A DNA stretch of 64,000 nucleotides from Gemmatimonadales bacterium (lineage in GTDB: Bacteria > Gemmatimonadota > Gemmatimonadetes > Gemmatimonadales > GWC2-71-9): NCBI GenBank assembly GCA_025927545.1, contig JAICLE010000005.1, positions 1-64,000 of the forward strand, in the 5' to 3' direction. Below, piece by piece: positions 55,241-63,481 of this stretch; position 1 is the stretch's first letter; each line of letters starts with the position of its first letter. The position numbers were made by a program, and so were the translations under genes. Under the pieces are notes generated by a model that saw only the letters and a list, made by a program, of their open reading frames with translations, was not told the origin of the DNA and ran no database searches.

Positions 55241-56375
55241 CGAGCGCCTCGCGATACCACCCCTCGCACAACTCGGCCACGTGCGCGGGCGAGAGCCGCG
55301 CACGCCAGGATTCACCCACCAGCCTGGCCGCCGCGAGGCGGTCGGGATCCTGGAGCAGATCCAGCGTGGCGTCGCTGAGTGCTTCGGGCGAGGGCAGCGT
55401 GAGGCGCCCAGCGCCTGACTCCGGAACGACGTCGAGGAGCCCGCCGCCATCCCAGCACGCCACCACCGGCACCCCGGCCATCAGCGCCTCCGCGGCTGCG
55501 AGCCCGAAGCCCTCGCCTTGCGCGGGAAAGAACATCACGTCGGCGGTCGCCAGATGGGAGATCACCTGTCCCGGGGGCACCGCCCCCGCGAATCGGACGA
55601 ACGACTCGATCCCGAGCCGCGCGGTCTGGTGCTCGAGTGCCGCGCGCTCGGGGCCGTCGCCGAGCACCGTGAGCGGCAGGCCGTGGCCGCACGAGGCCAG
55701 AAACGCGGTCGTCTCGAGCGCCAGCGAGATGCGCTTTTGCCTGGTGAGCCGCGCGACGACGATCGCCCCACCGCCGCCCGTGGTCCACGGCCAGGCACGG
55801 GTGTCTACCGGCATCGGATGCACGTGGTCGGCGGTGATCGGGCGGCCGGTCGAGGTCTGGACCCAGCCCGCGAGCTCGCGTGAGACAGCGGTCACGACCC
55901 GGGCCCGGTGGAGCACCGGCCGGGCGAGCCGCCGCGCCAGCCGCGAGCGGCGGAGCAGCGCCGCATCGGTGCCGTGAATGGTGACCACCAGCGGCACCTC
56001 GGCCGGGGCCGCGAGGCCGGCCGGCACCCACCAGTGGGCGTGCACCAGGTCCGCACCGGCGGCGACCTCCTCGCGGGCTGCGCGCCGGAGGGCCCGCCAG
56101 AGGCTGGCGAGCGCGCGCCAACCGCCCGGCGCGCGGAGCGCGGACGCCATGGTGCCCCGGTACGCGAGCGACTCTCCCCGGGCCGATGCGTACCGCACCC
56201 GCCGCACGCGCACGCCGTCCACCTCCTCCTCCCCGCCCTGCCCCGCGTCGCTCGGCGCCACGACCCGCACTTCGAGCCCGCGCGCAACGAGCGCCGTGGC
56301 CAGAGTTGCCAGGAACGATCCCGATAGATCGCCGGGCCAGCGGGGATAGTTGTGGGTCAGGAATACGACCCGCAC
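55233..56375 (-). CDS. Glycosyltransferase family 4
   Basis: A 380-residue GT-B glycosyltransferase starting at GTG 56375. The N-terminal THNYPRWPGDLSGSF and the C-terminal FFPAQGEGFGLAAAEALMAGVPVVA (the E-x7-E region) are typical of GT4. The donor-binding KRISLAL is near 220. It likely adds a sugar to a lipid-linked or surface glycan. It resembles the BshA fold only at family level. A three-base gap separates it from the GT2 gene. Confidence 0.88.
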   Translation of the reverse strand: MRVVFLTHNYPRWPGDLSGSFLATLATALVARGLEVRVVAPSDAGQGGEEEVDGVRVRRVRYASARGESLAYRGTMASALRAPGGWRALASLWRALRRAAREEVAAGADLVHAHWWVPAGLAAPAEVPLVVTIHGTDAALLRRSRLARRLARPVLHRARVVTAVSRELAGWVQTSTGRPITADHVHPMPVDTRAWPWTTGGGGAIVVARLTRQKRISLALETTAFLASCGHGLPLTVLGDGPERAALEHQTARLGIESFVRFAGAVPPGQVISHLATADVMFFPAQGEGFGLAAAEALMAGVPVVACWDGGGLLDVVPESGAGRLTLPSPEALSDATLDLLQDPDRLAAARLVGESWRARLSPAHVAELCEGWYREALGA

Positions 56376-56378
56376 GGC

Positions 56379-57335
56379 TCAGTCCCGCGGGTCGGGCTTG
56401 TCCAGCCGATCGAGCGCGCGGGCGACCGCCCGCGTCTCCTCCTGGACCCCCGCGATCATCTCTCCCAGCAGCCCGAAGCCGAAGAGCACGATGCCGCTGA
56501 TCACCATCGTCTCGACCAGGTTGAGCAGCGGGCGGAGGCCGATGCCGAAGCCGAAGCGCAGCACCAGTGCGACGACTCCCGCCAGGAGACCGATGACGAA
56601 CAGCGTGGCCCCGCCGATGCCGAAGAACAGCATCGGCTTCCGGCCGAATCGGAGCTGGAACCAGACGCTGAGCAGATCGAACATCCCTACCGGAATCCGG
56701 CGCCAGCCGAATTTGGAGACGCCGGCGCGGCGGGGGTGGAGCGGCACGGGCAGCGAGTCGAGGCGGAAACCGTCCGCCGCGGCGATCACCACCATGTATC
56801 GGTGCCAGTCGGGCCGGAGCGGGACCCCCTGCATCACCTCGCGCCGGTACGCCTTGACGGAGTTGAGGTCGGTCACCCGCACGCCGAACAGCCAGCGGCA
56901 CAGGGTATTGTAGACCCGGCTCACGAATGCCTTCTCGTACTTCCCCTGCTTCGTGCCGGTGACGATGTCGGCGCGGCCGGCGAGGATCGGTGCGACGAGC
57001 CCGGGGATGTCCTCGGGGAGATACTGCAGATCGGCCGGGTAGAAGACGAACACGTCGCCCCGGGCCACCTCGCCCGCGGAGCGGAGCGCGTCGGCGATGC
57101 CGCGCTGCCGGCGGTGAGTGACGACGCGCAGAAACGGGTAGGTCCGCTCCAGCTCGCGTAGCACCCGCGCGGTTTCATCGCGCGAGCCGTCGTCGACGAC
57201 CACCACCTCGAACGAGAACGCCGCCGGCGAGAGTGCCTCGCCGCACAGCCGGAGAAACTCGGGGAGGTTCTCCGCCTCGTCCTTGGCCGGCACCAGGACG
57301 CTGACGTCCAGCGTCTCGGCCGCCGCACCAGTCAT
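56379..57335 (-). CDS. Glycosyltransferase family 2 with C-terminal membrane segments
   Basis: A 318-residue GT-A glycosyltransferase. The nucleotide-sugar motif is VLVPAKDEAENLP, the DDG site is VVVDDGSRDETA, and the ADLQYLP motif supplies metal binding. Two membrane helices (about residues 233-260 and 265-295) anchor the C-terminus, like the ArnC/GtrB group that makes undecaprenyl-phosphate sugars. The ATG overlaps the rpoN stop. With the DPM1-type gene there are two candidate lipid-donor synthases in this cluster. Confidence 0.87.
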   Translation of the reverse strand: MTGAAAETLDVSVLVPAKDEAENLPEFLRLCGEALSPAAFSFEVVVVDDGSRDETARVLRELERTYPFLRVVTHRRQRGIADALRSAGEVARGDVFVFYPADLQYLPEDIPGLVAPILAGRADIVTGTKQGKYEKAFVSRVYNTLCRWLFGVRVTDLNSVKAYRREVMQGVPLRPDWHRYMVVIAAADGFRLDSLPVPLHPRRAGVSKFGWRRIPVGMFDLLSVWFQLRFGRKPMLFFGIGGATLFVIGLLAGVVALVLRFGFGIGLRPLLNLVETMVISGIVLFGFGLLGEMIAGVQEETRAVARALDRLDKPDPRD

Positions 57336-58846
57336 ACCCGCTTCCGCATGCGCGCCGGCAGGATGCCGAGTTGGTCGCGGTACTTGGCCACCGTGCGCCG
57401 GGCGATCTGGATGCCCTGCTCCTGGAACAGATGCACGATCTGCTGGTCCGTGAGCGGCTTCGCGCTGTCCTCTTCGCCCACCATCTTCTGCAGCTTGGCG
57501 CGGATGGAGCGGGCGCTGGCGTCCTCACCCGACGCGGTGGCGAGCGCGCTCGAGAAGAAGAACTTGAGCGGGAGCACCCCGCGGGGGGTTTGCACGTACT
57601 TCTCGTTGGTTACGCGGCTGACGGTGGACTCGTGCATGTTGATCACCTCCGCCACCTCCCGCAGGGTGAGCGGCCGGAGATGCTCGATCCCCTTCTCGAA
57701 GAAATCGCGCTGCCGGTCCACGATGAAGTTCATGACCTTGAGCATGGTCTGCCGGCGCTGCTCGATGGCCTGGATCATCCAGTTGGCGCTGTTCATCTTC
57801 GACGCGATGAACTCGCGGTTCTCGGGGGTCATCTTCTTCTTGTCGCGCGCGATCTCCTGGTAGGAGCGGCTGAGGCGCAGGCGGGGCATCCCGGTGTCGT
57901 TGAGGAACACCTGGTAGCGGGTGCCGATCTTTTCCACGATCAAATCGGGGATGATGTAGCCGTCGCTCTGGCTGGCGTGCTTGAGCCCGGGCTTGGGATC
58001 GAGCCGGGCCAGCTCGTCGGCCGCGGCCTGCACCGCCACGGGCTCCACGCCGAACCGCTTGGCCAGATCGTTCCACCGGTGCGCGATGAGGTCCTGGAAG
58101 GCATCGTGCACCAGGCGATAGGTAAGCGAGGTGACGTCGGCCTGCTCGCCGAGCTGAATGAGGAGGCACTCGCGCAGGTCCCGCGCCCCGATGCCGGGCG
58201 GGTCGAGGCGCTGGATGATGGCCAGCATCTCCTCGGCCTCGGGCAGCGTGTAGAAGGCGGGCGAGGCGGCGTCGATGCCGGCCGGCGCGGCCGGCGCCGC
58301 GGTATCGTCCTCGGCATCGGACTCGTCCTCCGCCTCGGGTTCGCCCTCGACATGTCCTTCGACCAGGTGATTGACCGAGCCGAGGATCTCCTCCAGCGAT
58401 GCCGCCAGGTACCCCTCGTCATTGATGTTGCCGAGGAACTCCTCGGCGAGGAGGAGCTGGCGGGGCGTCAGCGTCAGCATCTGGAGCTGCTCCCGCAGGT
58501 AGTCGATCAGGTCCTTGGTCTCGACCGTCACGGGCTCGGTGTACTCGAGCTGCTCGTACTGCTCCCGCGTGCCGCCGACCTCGAAGCCGTTGAGGAGGAT
58601 CTCCTCCCAGTCCATCTCCTCCTCTTTTTCCTTCTGTTCCTTCTCCTGCTCGGCGTCCTTCTGCTCCGGCGCCTCCTCCTCCTCGGGCTCCAGCAGCTCC
58701 AGGAACGGGTTGACCAGCAGCTCCTGCTTCAGGTGCTGCTGGAGGTCCATCATGGGCATGTAGAGCATGTCCATGGCCTGGTAGAGCCGCGGGTTGACGC
58801 GCAGCTCCTGCCGCATGCTGGTGTGCTGGGAGAGTCCCGTTCTCAT
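57332..58846 (-). CDS. rpoN: RNA polymerase sigma-54 factor RpoN
   Basis: A 504-residue sigma factor for -24/-12 promoters that need AAA+ activators. Region I is present (LRVNPRLYQAMDMLYMPMMDLQQHL). An acidic Glu/Lys-rich stretch lies at about 55-78 and a second acidic insert near 170-190 (EPEAEDESDAEDD). The core-binding and -12 regions follow, and the RpoN box ARRTVAKYRDQL ends the protein. ATG 58846 overlaps the lptB stop (ATGA), preserving the lptB-rpoN pairing seen in proteobacteria. Confidence 0.95.
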   Translation of the reverse strand: MRTGLSQHTSMRQELRVNPRLYQAMDMLYMPMMDLQQHLKQELLVNPFLELLEPEEEEAPEQKDAEQEKEQKEKEEEMDWEEILLNGFEVGGTREQYEQLEYTEPVTVETKDLIDYLREQLQMLTLTPRQLLLAEEFLGNINDEGYLAASLEEILGSVNHLVEGHVEGEPEAEDESDAEDDTAAPAAPAGIDAASPAFYTLPEAEEMLAIIQRLDPPGIGARDLRECLLIQLGEQADVTSLTYRLVHDAFQDLIAHRWNDLAKRFGVEPVAVQAAADELARLDPKPGLKHASQSDGYIIPDLIVEKIGTRYQVFLNDTGMPRLRLSRSYQEIARDKKKMTPENREFIASKMNSANWMIQAIEQRRQTMLKVMNFIVDRQRDFFEKGIEHLRPLTLREVAEVINMHESTVSRVTNEKYVQTPRGVLPLKFFFSSALATASGEDASARSIRAKLQKMVGEEDSAKPLTDQQIVHLFQEQGIQIARRTVAKYRDQLGILPARMRKRV

Positions 58847-60006
58847 GCCACGGACTCCAGACGGGCGCGCAGGCGCGCGGTGAGAGTGGGACCCAGATAG
58901 AGCTGGGCCACGCGGTCGTCGTACACGAGCTCGCTGACTTTGCCGGCCGCCTGCACCTTGCCTTCGAACATGATGTAGGCCCGATCCACGATATCGAGGG
59001 TCTGTTCGACGTTATGATCGGTGATGAGCACGCCGATGCCCCGGTGCCTGAGGCCGGCGACGATGGTCTGGATGTCGTGCACCGCGATCGGGTCGACGCC
59101 CGCGAAGGGCTCGTCGAGCAGCATGAACTTGGGATCGGTCACCAGCGCCCGGGTGATCTCGAGGCGCCGGCGCTCGCCGCCGCTCAGGCTGTAGGCCCGG
59201 TTCCGCCGGAGATGCTTGATCGACAACTCGTCGAGCATGCGGTCGAGCTGGCGCTGGCGGTCCGCCCGCGACAGGTCCCTCGTCTCCAGGATGGCCAGAA
59301 TGTTTTCCTCGACCGTCATCTTCCGGAAGATCGAGGGTTCCTGGGCCAGGTATCCGATCCCCGCCCGGGCCCGCTCGTACATCGGCGCCCGGGTCAGGTC
59401 GAGCCCGTCGAGCCGCACATGCCCGGCGTCCGGCCGGATGAGTCCCGTTATAAGGTAGAAGGTCGTGGTCTTTCCCGCCCCGTTGGGGCCGAGCAGTCCC
59501 ACGATCTCCCCCTGTGCCACGCGGACGCTCACCTCGTTCACGACCCGCCGGCCCTTGAAACTCTTGACGAGGCGCACGCCCTCCAGGACGCTGGTGGCGG
59601 CACGCGACGGCGTCGCCGGCCGGGAGCGCTGGGCCGCGCGCCGGGCCGCGGCGACCAGCGCGTCGTAGATCGCCCGCCGGTCCTCCGCGTCCGCGCCCCA
59701 CCAGGCGACCCGCGGCCGTACCGGGTTCCACTCCGTCTCCGCGGTGTCGAGGATCCAGCCCTCGGTGGCCAGGCGCGGCAGGACGGAGCGGCCCAGGTGG
59801 GCGCGGGTCTCGTCGCCCGTGATCTCCTGCTCCTTGGCGGTGCCGATCGCCTGGTAGCAGGCGAGGTGCGCCTCGCGGTAGGTCATCACGAGGTCGGCGA
59901 AGGGGGCCGAGTCGCTCGGCCCCGCGGCCTTGGTGATCGCGGCGAGCCCGATGGCGACGGAGGGATCCCGGTCGCCGAGCGCGGCGATCCATTCGGGGGC
60001 GGTCAC
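58843..60006 (-). CDS. lptB: LPS export ABC ATPase LptB with an N-terminal extra domain
   Basis: A 387-residue protein starting at GTG 60006, which overlaps the lptA stop (GTGA); the ORF track's 60363 start is in lptA. The C-terminal about 245 residues are LptB: Walker A GPNGAGKTTTFYLITG, signature YSLSGGERRRLEI, Walker B LLDEPFAGVD and ITDHN switch. The first about 135 residues are an unrelated helical domain (GDRDPSVAIGLAAITKAAGP, DALVAAARRAA) of unknown family. No ATG, GTG or TTG lies at the junction (SRAATSVLEGVRL), so LptB has no start of its own. Confidence 0.9.
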   Translation of the reverse strand: MTAPEWIAALGDRDPSVAIGLAAITKAAGPSDSAPFADLVMTYREAHLACYQAIGTAKEQEITGDETRAHLGRSVLPRLATEGWILDTAETEWNPVRPRVAWWGADAEDRRAIYDALVAAARRAAQRSRPATPSRAATSVLEGVRLVKSFKGRRVVNEVSVRVAQGEIVGLLGPNGAGKTTTFYLITGLIRPDAGHVRLDGLDLTRAPMYERARAGIGYLAQEPSIFRKMTVEENILAILETRDLSRADRQRQLDRMLDELSIKHLRRNRAYSLSGGERRRLEITRALVTDPKFMLLDEPFAGVDPIAVHDIQTIVAGLRHRGIGVLITDHNVEQTLDIVDRAYIMFEGKVQAAGKVSELVYDDRVAQLYLGPTLTARLRARLESVA

Positions 60007-61403
60007 CGGGCCCTCCCGCGCTTCCGGGCGGTGTCGGCCGGGGTGGCGGTCGAATCGGTCGCGGCCTCGAGCTGGATCCCGTCCACCTTGCCGCGAATGT
60101 CCACCCGCTCCACGCCGCCGTCCGGCGCGGGGTCCATGGTGACCGTGATCGCGTCGCCCCGGGCGTAGTTGATGGACGGCCGCCGGGGCGCGCTGGCGTT
60201 GCGCTCCAGGTGGTAGGACTGCGCCCCCGTCCGCGCCTCGATGCGGCTCAGCACCGCGCGCTTCCGGCCGGCGGAATCGGCCACCGCGAACCGGGCGATG
60301 ACGGTATCGCCCCGCATCCAGTCCCGGTCCTTCGCGGCCGAGTCCACGGTGCCGCCGAGCCATGCCTTGCCGAAGCCGCGCACCTCCTTGAGGAGCTGCC
60401 CGGGCGATTCGAGCACGAGCGAGTCGGCCCGCATCGCATAGCTCGGCGAGACCGCGTAGGGCCGCGTCGTCTTCCCCCAGGCCACCGTGCGCTCCAGCTT
60501 CCGGTCGGTAAGGTCGAGCGCGATGGTGTCAGCCACGAGATCCCACTCGCCGTTCACGGCGTGGCCCGCGCCCTTGGCCACGACCCGGTCGAGCTCACGC
60601 TGCTCGAGCCGCAGGTCGATCCGTTTCCCGGTGAGCCGGAAGCTGTCGGGGCCAAGGCCGTGCAGGACCGGCTCGCCGCCCAGAAGCGTGCCGTCGCTCC
60701 CCGCGCCGGTGTCGAGCCGCATCGAGTCGGAGCGGGCGGCGAAGTCGCTCCGGTCGATCGTGACCTTGCCGCCGGCAAAGATCCGGTCGTTGCCCTTGAA
60801 CCGGACGCGATCGGCCACGATCAGGTACGGCTCGGGACGGCGTCCGGTGGCGGCGCTGTCGGCCTCGACGTACTGGATCTTCGGGCGGCCGACGGCGTAC
60901 ATCTCGAGCGTATCGCGCACGCCGGGCACCGCGCGGTAGTAGTCGAGCGATGGACCGGTCAAGGTCGAGCCGGTCTCGAGATTCTTCGTGCTCACGTCGC
61001 CACGCGCGGCCCAGCGTTCCCCGTTCTTGTAGTACGTCCCGCGGTCGGCGTCCATGGTGAGCGTCGAATCCCGGTACTTCACGTGCCCGATGAACTGCAC
61101 CACGTTGCCGCCGTACGCGGCGACGCTGTCGCTCTGCATGGCGATCTCGGTGCCGCGGCAGCTCAACCGCACGTTGCCGCCGGCGAAATAGTTGGTCCCG
61201 GTCGGGGTCTCGTTGACGGCGCCCCGGCGATCCACATTATCGATCTGGAACACGCAGCGCTCGGAGGCGGGCGCGGGCGGCGCGGGAGCCGGAGGCTTGC
61301 GCCCGGCCGGCTGCTGCGCGGCGGCCCCCGTGACCAGCGCCAGGCACGCGATGACCGTCGTCCCGGGCGCTCTGGCGCCGAGCCCCGCGCGGCGTCCCGT
61401 CAC
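60003..61403 (-). CDS. lptA: Long LptA/OstA-like periplasmic LPS transport protein
   Basis: A 466-residue protein with a signal peptide (about 1-30, LALVTGAAAQQP) and a repeated beta-jellyroll pattern: GNVRLSCRGTEIAMQSDSV, HVKYRDSTLTMDADRGTYY and FAGGKVTIDRSDFAARSDSM. LptA carries LPS across the periplasm from the inner-membrane complex to LptD. Standard LptA is about 185 residues; this is more than twice that, with later repeats extending the chain. GTG 61403 overlaps the lptC stop. The position between lptC and lptB supports the call. Confidence 0.82.
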   Translation of the reverse strand: MTGRRAGLGARAPGTTVIACLALVTGAAAQQPAGRKPPAPAPPAPASERCVFQIDNVDRRGAVNETPTGTNYFAGGNVRLSCRGTEIAMQSDSVAAYGGNVVQFIGHVKYRDSTLTMDADRGTYYKNGERWAARGDVSTKNLETGSTLTGPSLDYYRAVPGVRDTLEMYAVGRPKIQYVEADSAATGRRPEPYLIVADRVRFKGNDRIFAGGKVTIDRSDFAARSDSMRLDTGAGSDGTLLGGEPVLHGLGPDSFRLTGKRIDLRLEQRELDRVVAKGAGHAVNGEWDLVADTIALDLTDRKLERTVAWGKTTRPYAVSPSYAMRADSLVLESPGQLLKEVRGFGKAWLGGTVDSAAKDRDWMRGDTVIARFAVADSAGRKRAVLSRIEARTGAQSYHLERNASAPRRPSINYARGDAITVTMDPAPDGGVERVDIRGKVDGIQLEAATDSTATPADTARKRGRAR

Positions 61404-61966
61404 TGTTCCTGGCCCGGCAGCAGCAGCCCGTCGCCGGCGACGCCGCGCGGGCGGTCGGTGACGACGTTCTTGAAGTCGGGGTCGGAGGTGAAGCTGTTCC
61501 CTTCCAGGTGCTCCGTGCCCTTGTCGAAGGTGAAGTGGGTGCTCGTCGAGATGGTGTTCTTCGCGTTGTCGTACCGGAGATTCGCGGTGCGCAGCGTCCG
61601 CCCGTCCGGCGACACGACGACCACCGTGCTCTCGGCATCCATCGACCCGTCCTGCCAGCGATATGTGCCCCGTTTGGCGGTGAGCGTGGAGCCTTCTTCG
61701 CCGCGCGCGTCGAAGAAGACGACCCGGATATTGCGCAGGTCCGTGATCTGGCTGGCCTCGTAGAAATATGCCGTGTCGGCATCCACCCGGCTCCGCCGGA
61801 TGCCCTCCCGGGTGACATAGTGCGAGAACCCCTCGAGCACCTGGTCGGCACTGTCGGGCGCCTGAACGGTGGTCGTGGGCTTGGCCCCACTCTCTTCACA
61901 GCCGGCGAGCACGGCACAGGCCGAGAGGATGACCAGTGCGTCTCTTCCAAGGCTCCCGCTTCTCAC
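61400..61966 (-). CDS. lptC: LPS export protein LptC (lipoprotein-like)
   Basis: A 188-residue protein starting at GTG 61966 (GTGA overlap with kdsD; the ORF-track start at 62143 is in kdsD). The N-terminus ends in a lipobox-like AVLAGC, so it is probably lipid-anchored instead of being held by the usual single membrane helix. The body has the LptC jellyroll segments YFYEASQITDLRNIRVVFFD and LTAKRGTYRWQDG. It passes LPS to LptA. Confidence 0.82.
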   Translation of the reverse strand: MRSGSLGRDALVILSACAVLAGCEESGAKPTTTVQAPDSADQVLEGFSHYVTREGIRRSRVDADTAYFYEASQITDLRNIRVVFFDARGEEGSTLTAKRGTYRWQDGSMDAESTVVVVSPDGRTLRTANLRYDNAKNTISTSTHFTFDKGTEHLEGNSFTSDPDFKNVVTDRPRGVAGDGLLLPGQEQ

Positions 61967-62928
61967 ACCGCCCCCGCCCGCATCAGATCGTGCAGGTGCA
62001 CCGCACCGACCACGGCGCCGCCGCCATCCACCACCGGCAGAGCGATGACGCCGTGCCGCTCCATCGTGCCGACCGCCGCGGCGGCGAGCTCGTCGGCGGC
62101 CGCGGTGCGCGGTGCGCGCGTCATGACGGATGCCACGGGGCAATCGAGGAAATCGGAATCGCGCTCCGCCAGACGGGTGAGATCGCCGGTCGTGAGCACG
62201 CCGGCAAGCCGGCCATCGTCCACCACGAGCGCCAGTCCGCGATCGCGCGCCAGGCTCACCACCGCCTCCCGCATCGTGGCCGCGGGCCCGAGCAGGTGCA
62301 CCGGGCGGACCATCACGTCCCTCACGCGGAGCAGCAGCCTGCGGCCGAGCGAGCCGCCGGGATGGAGTGCCGCGAAGTCCTCGCGGCGGAACCCCTTCAC
62401 CTCCAGCAGGGCGATGGCCAGCGCGTCGCCCAGCGCGAGGGCGACCGTCGTACTCGTCGTCGGCGCGAGACCGTGGGGGCAGGCCTCGTCGGCGACCCCG
62501 CCGTCGAGTGCCACCGTGGCCACCCGCGCGAGCGTCGAGCCCATGGCACCGGTGATCGCGACGAGCGGCACGCCCGTCCGCTGCAGCGCGCCCACCAGCC
62601 CGAACAGCTCTTCCGACTCGCCACTCTTGCTCAGCACGATGGCCGCGTCGCTGGGCCGGACGAGCCCGAGGTCGCCGTGCAGCGAATCCACCGGATGGAC
62701 GTAGCTGGCCGGCGTGCCGGTCGAGGTCAGCGTGGCCGCCAGCTTCCGCGCGATGAGCCCCGACTTGCCGACGCCCGACACGATGACCCGGCCCGAGGCG
62801 TCGGCCAGCAGCCGCACGGCGCGCGCGAACCGGTCATCGAGCCGTTCGGCGGCCGCGACGACGGCGGCGGCCTCCTGTTCCAGCACCTGGCGCCCGAGGG
62901 CGGTGAGGGCCGGAGTCTCAAAGGGCAC
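61963..62928 (-). CDS. kdsD: Arabinose-5-phosphate isomerase KdsD
   Basis: A 321-residue SIS-domain enzyme with two CBS domains. It converts ribulose-5-phosphate to arabinose-5-phosphate, the first step to Kdo. The SIS site shows VIVSGVGKSGLIARKLAATL and VLSKSGESEEL, then LHGDLGL and HPGGSLGRRLL. CBS pair: VRDVMVRPV and VASVMTRAP. GTG 62928 overlaps the kdsC stop. Confidence 0.94.
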   Translation of the reverse strand: MPFETPALTALGRQVLEQEAAAVVAAAERLDDRFARAVRLLADASGRVIVSGVGKSGLIARKLAATLTSTGTPASYVHPVDSLHGDLGLVRPSDAAIVLSKSGESEELFGLVGALQRTGVPLVAITGAMGSTLARVATVALDGGVADEACPHGLAPTTSTTVALALGDALAIALLEVKGFRREDFAALHPGGSLGRRLLLRVRDVMVRPVHLLGPAATMREAVVSLARDRGLALVVDDGRLAGVLTTGDLTRLAERDSDFLDCPVASVMTRAPRTAAADELAAAAVGTMERHGVIALPVVDGGGAVVGAVHLHDLMRAGAV

Positions 62929-63481
62929 GGGCCGCCGGCTCCGAGAAGTAGCGCTCGAGCATCTCCGGCCAGACGCCGCGCGCCCGGAGCAGCGCCTCGA
63001 CCACTTCGCGCACCGCCCCGTGGCCGCCGGGCGCCCGGGTGACGAAGCTCGCCACCGCCTTCACCTCCGCCACGGCATTGGCGACCGCGATCGGAAGCCC
63101 CACGCGGCGGAGCACCTGCAGGTCCGCCAGGTCGTCGCCCACGAAGGCGACCTCCTCCCAGCCGAGGCTCCGGCGCTGGAGCAGGTCGCCGACGGCCTCG
63201 AGCTTCCGCGGACCAGGCACCTGCAGCAGCTCGTCGATCGCGAGCTCGCGCGCGCGGAGCGCCGTGGCTTCCGAGTGCCGCCCGCTGACCCAGACGACGG
63301 GCAGCCCCGCGGTCCTGAGGAGCACGTGCCCGAGGCCGTCCTGGATATCGAATCGCTTCAGCTCGACCGGCCGGCCGTCCACCGGGCCCAGAAAAATGCC
63401 GTTGTCGGTGAGCACGCCGTCCACGTCGAGTCCGAGAAGGCGGATGCGCCCCGCGAGCGCCGGATCAATCATGGGCGTCAC
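62918..63481 (-). CDS. kdsC: 3-deoxy-D-manno-octulosonate 8-phosphate phosphatase KdsC
   Basis: A 187-residue HAD phosphatase for the third Kdo step. The catalytic Asp pair is in LGLDVDGVLTDN, with VSGRHS, KLEAVGDLL and FVGDDLADL completing the HAD site. GTG 63481 gives the listed length; an ATG at 63472 would remove three residues. It overlaps the kdsA end. Confidence 0.93.
   Translation of the reverse strand: MTPMIDPALAGRIRLLGLDVDGVLTDNGIFLGPVDGRPVELKRFDIQDGLGHVLLRTAGLPVVWVSGRHSEATALRARELAIDELLQVPGPRKLEAVGDLLQRRSLGWEEVAFVGDDLADLQVLRRVGLPIAVANAVAEVKAVASFVTRAPGGHGAVREVVEALLRARGVWPEMLERYFSEPAARAL

Noticed and set aside
60007-60363. Separate small gene upstream of LptB in the same frame
   Set aside because: The sequence is the out-of-frame shadow of lptA, Arg/Gly-rich, and starts before the GTG that overlaps the lptA stop.
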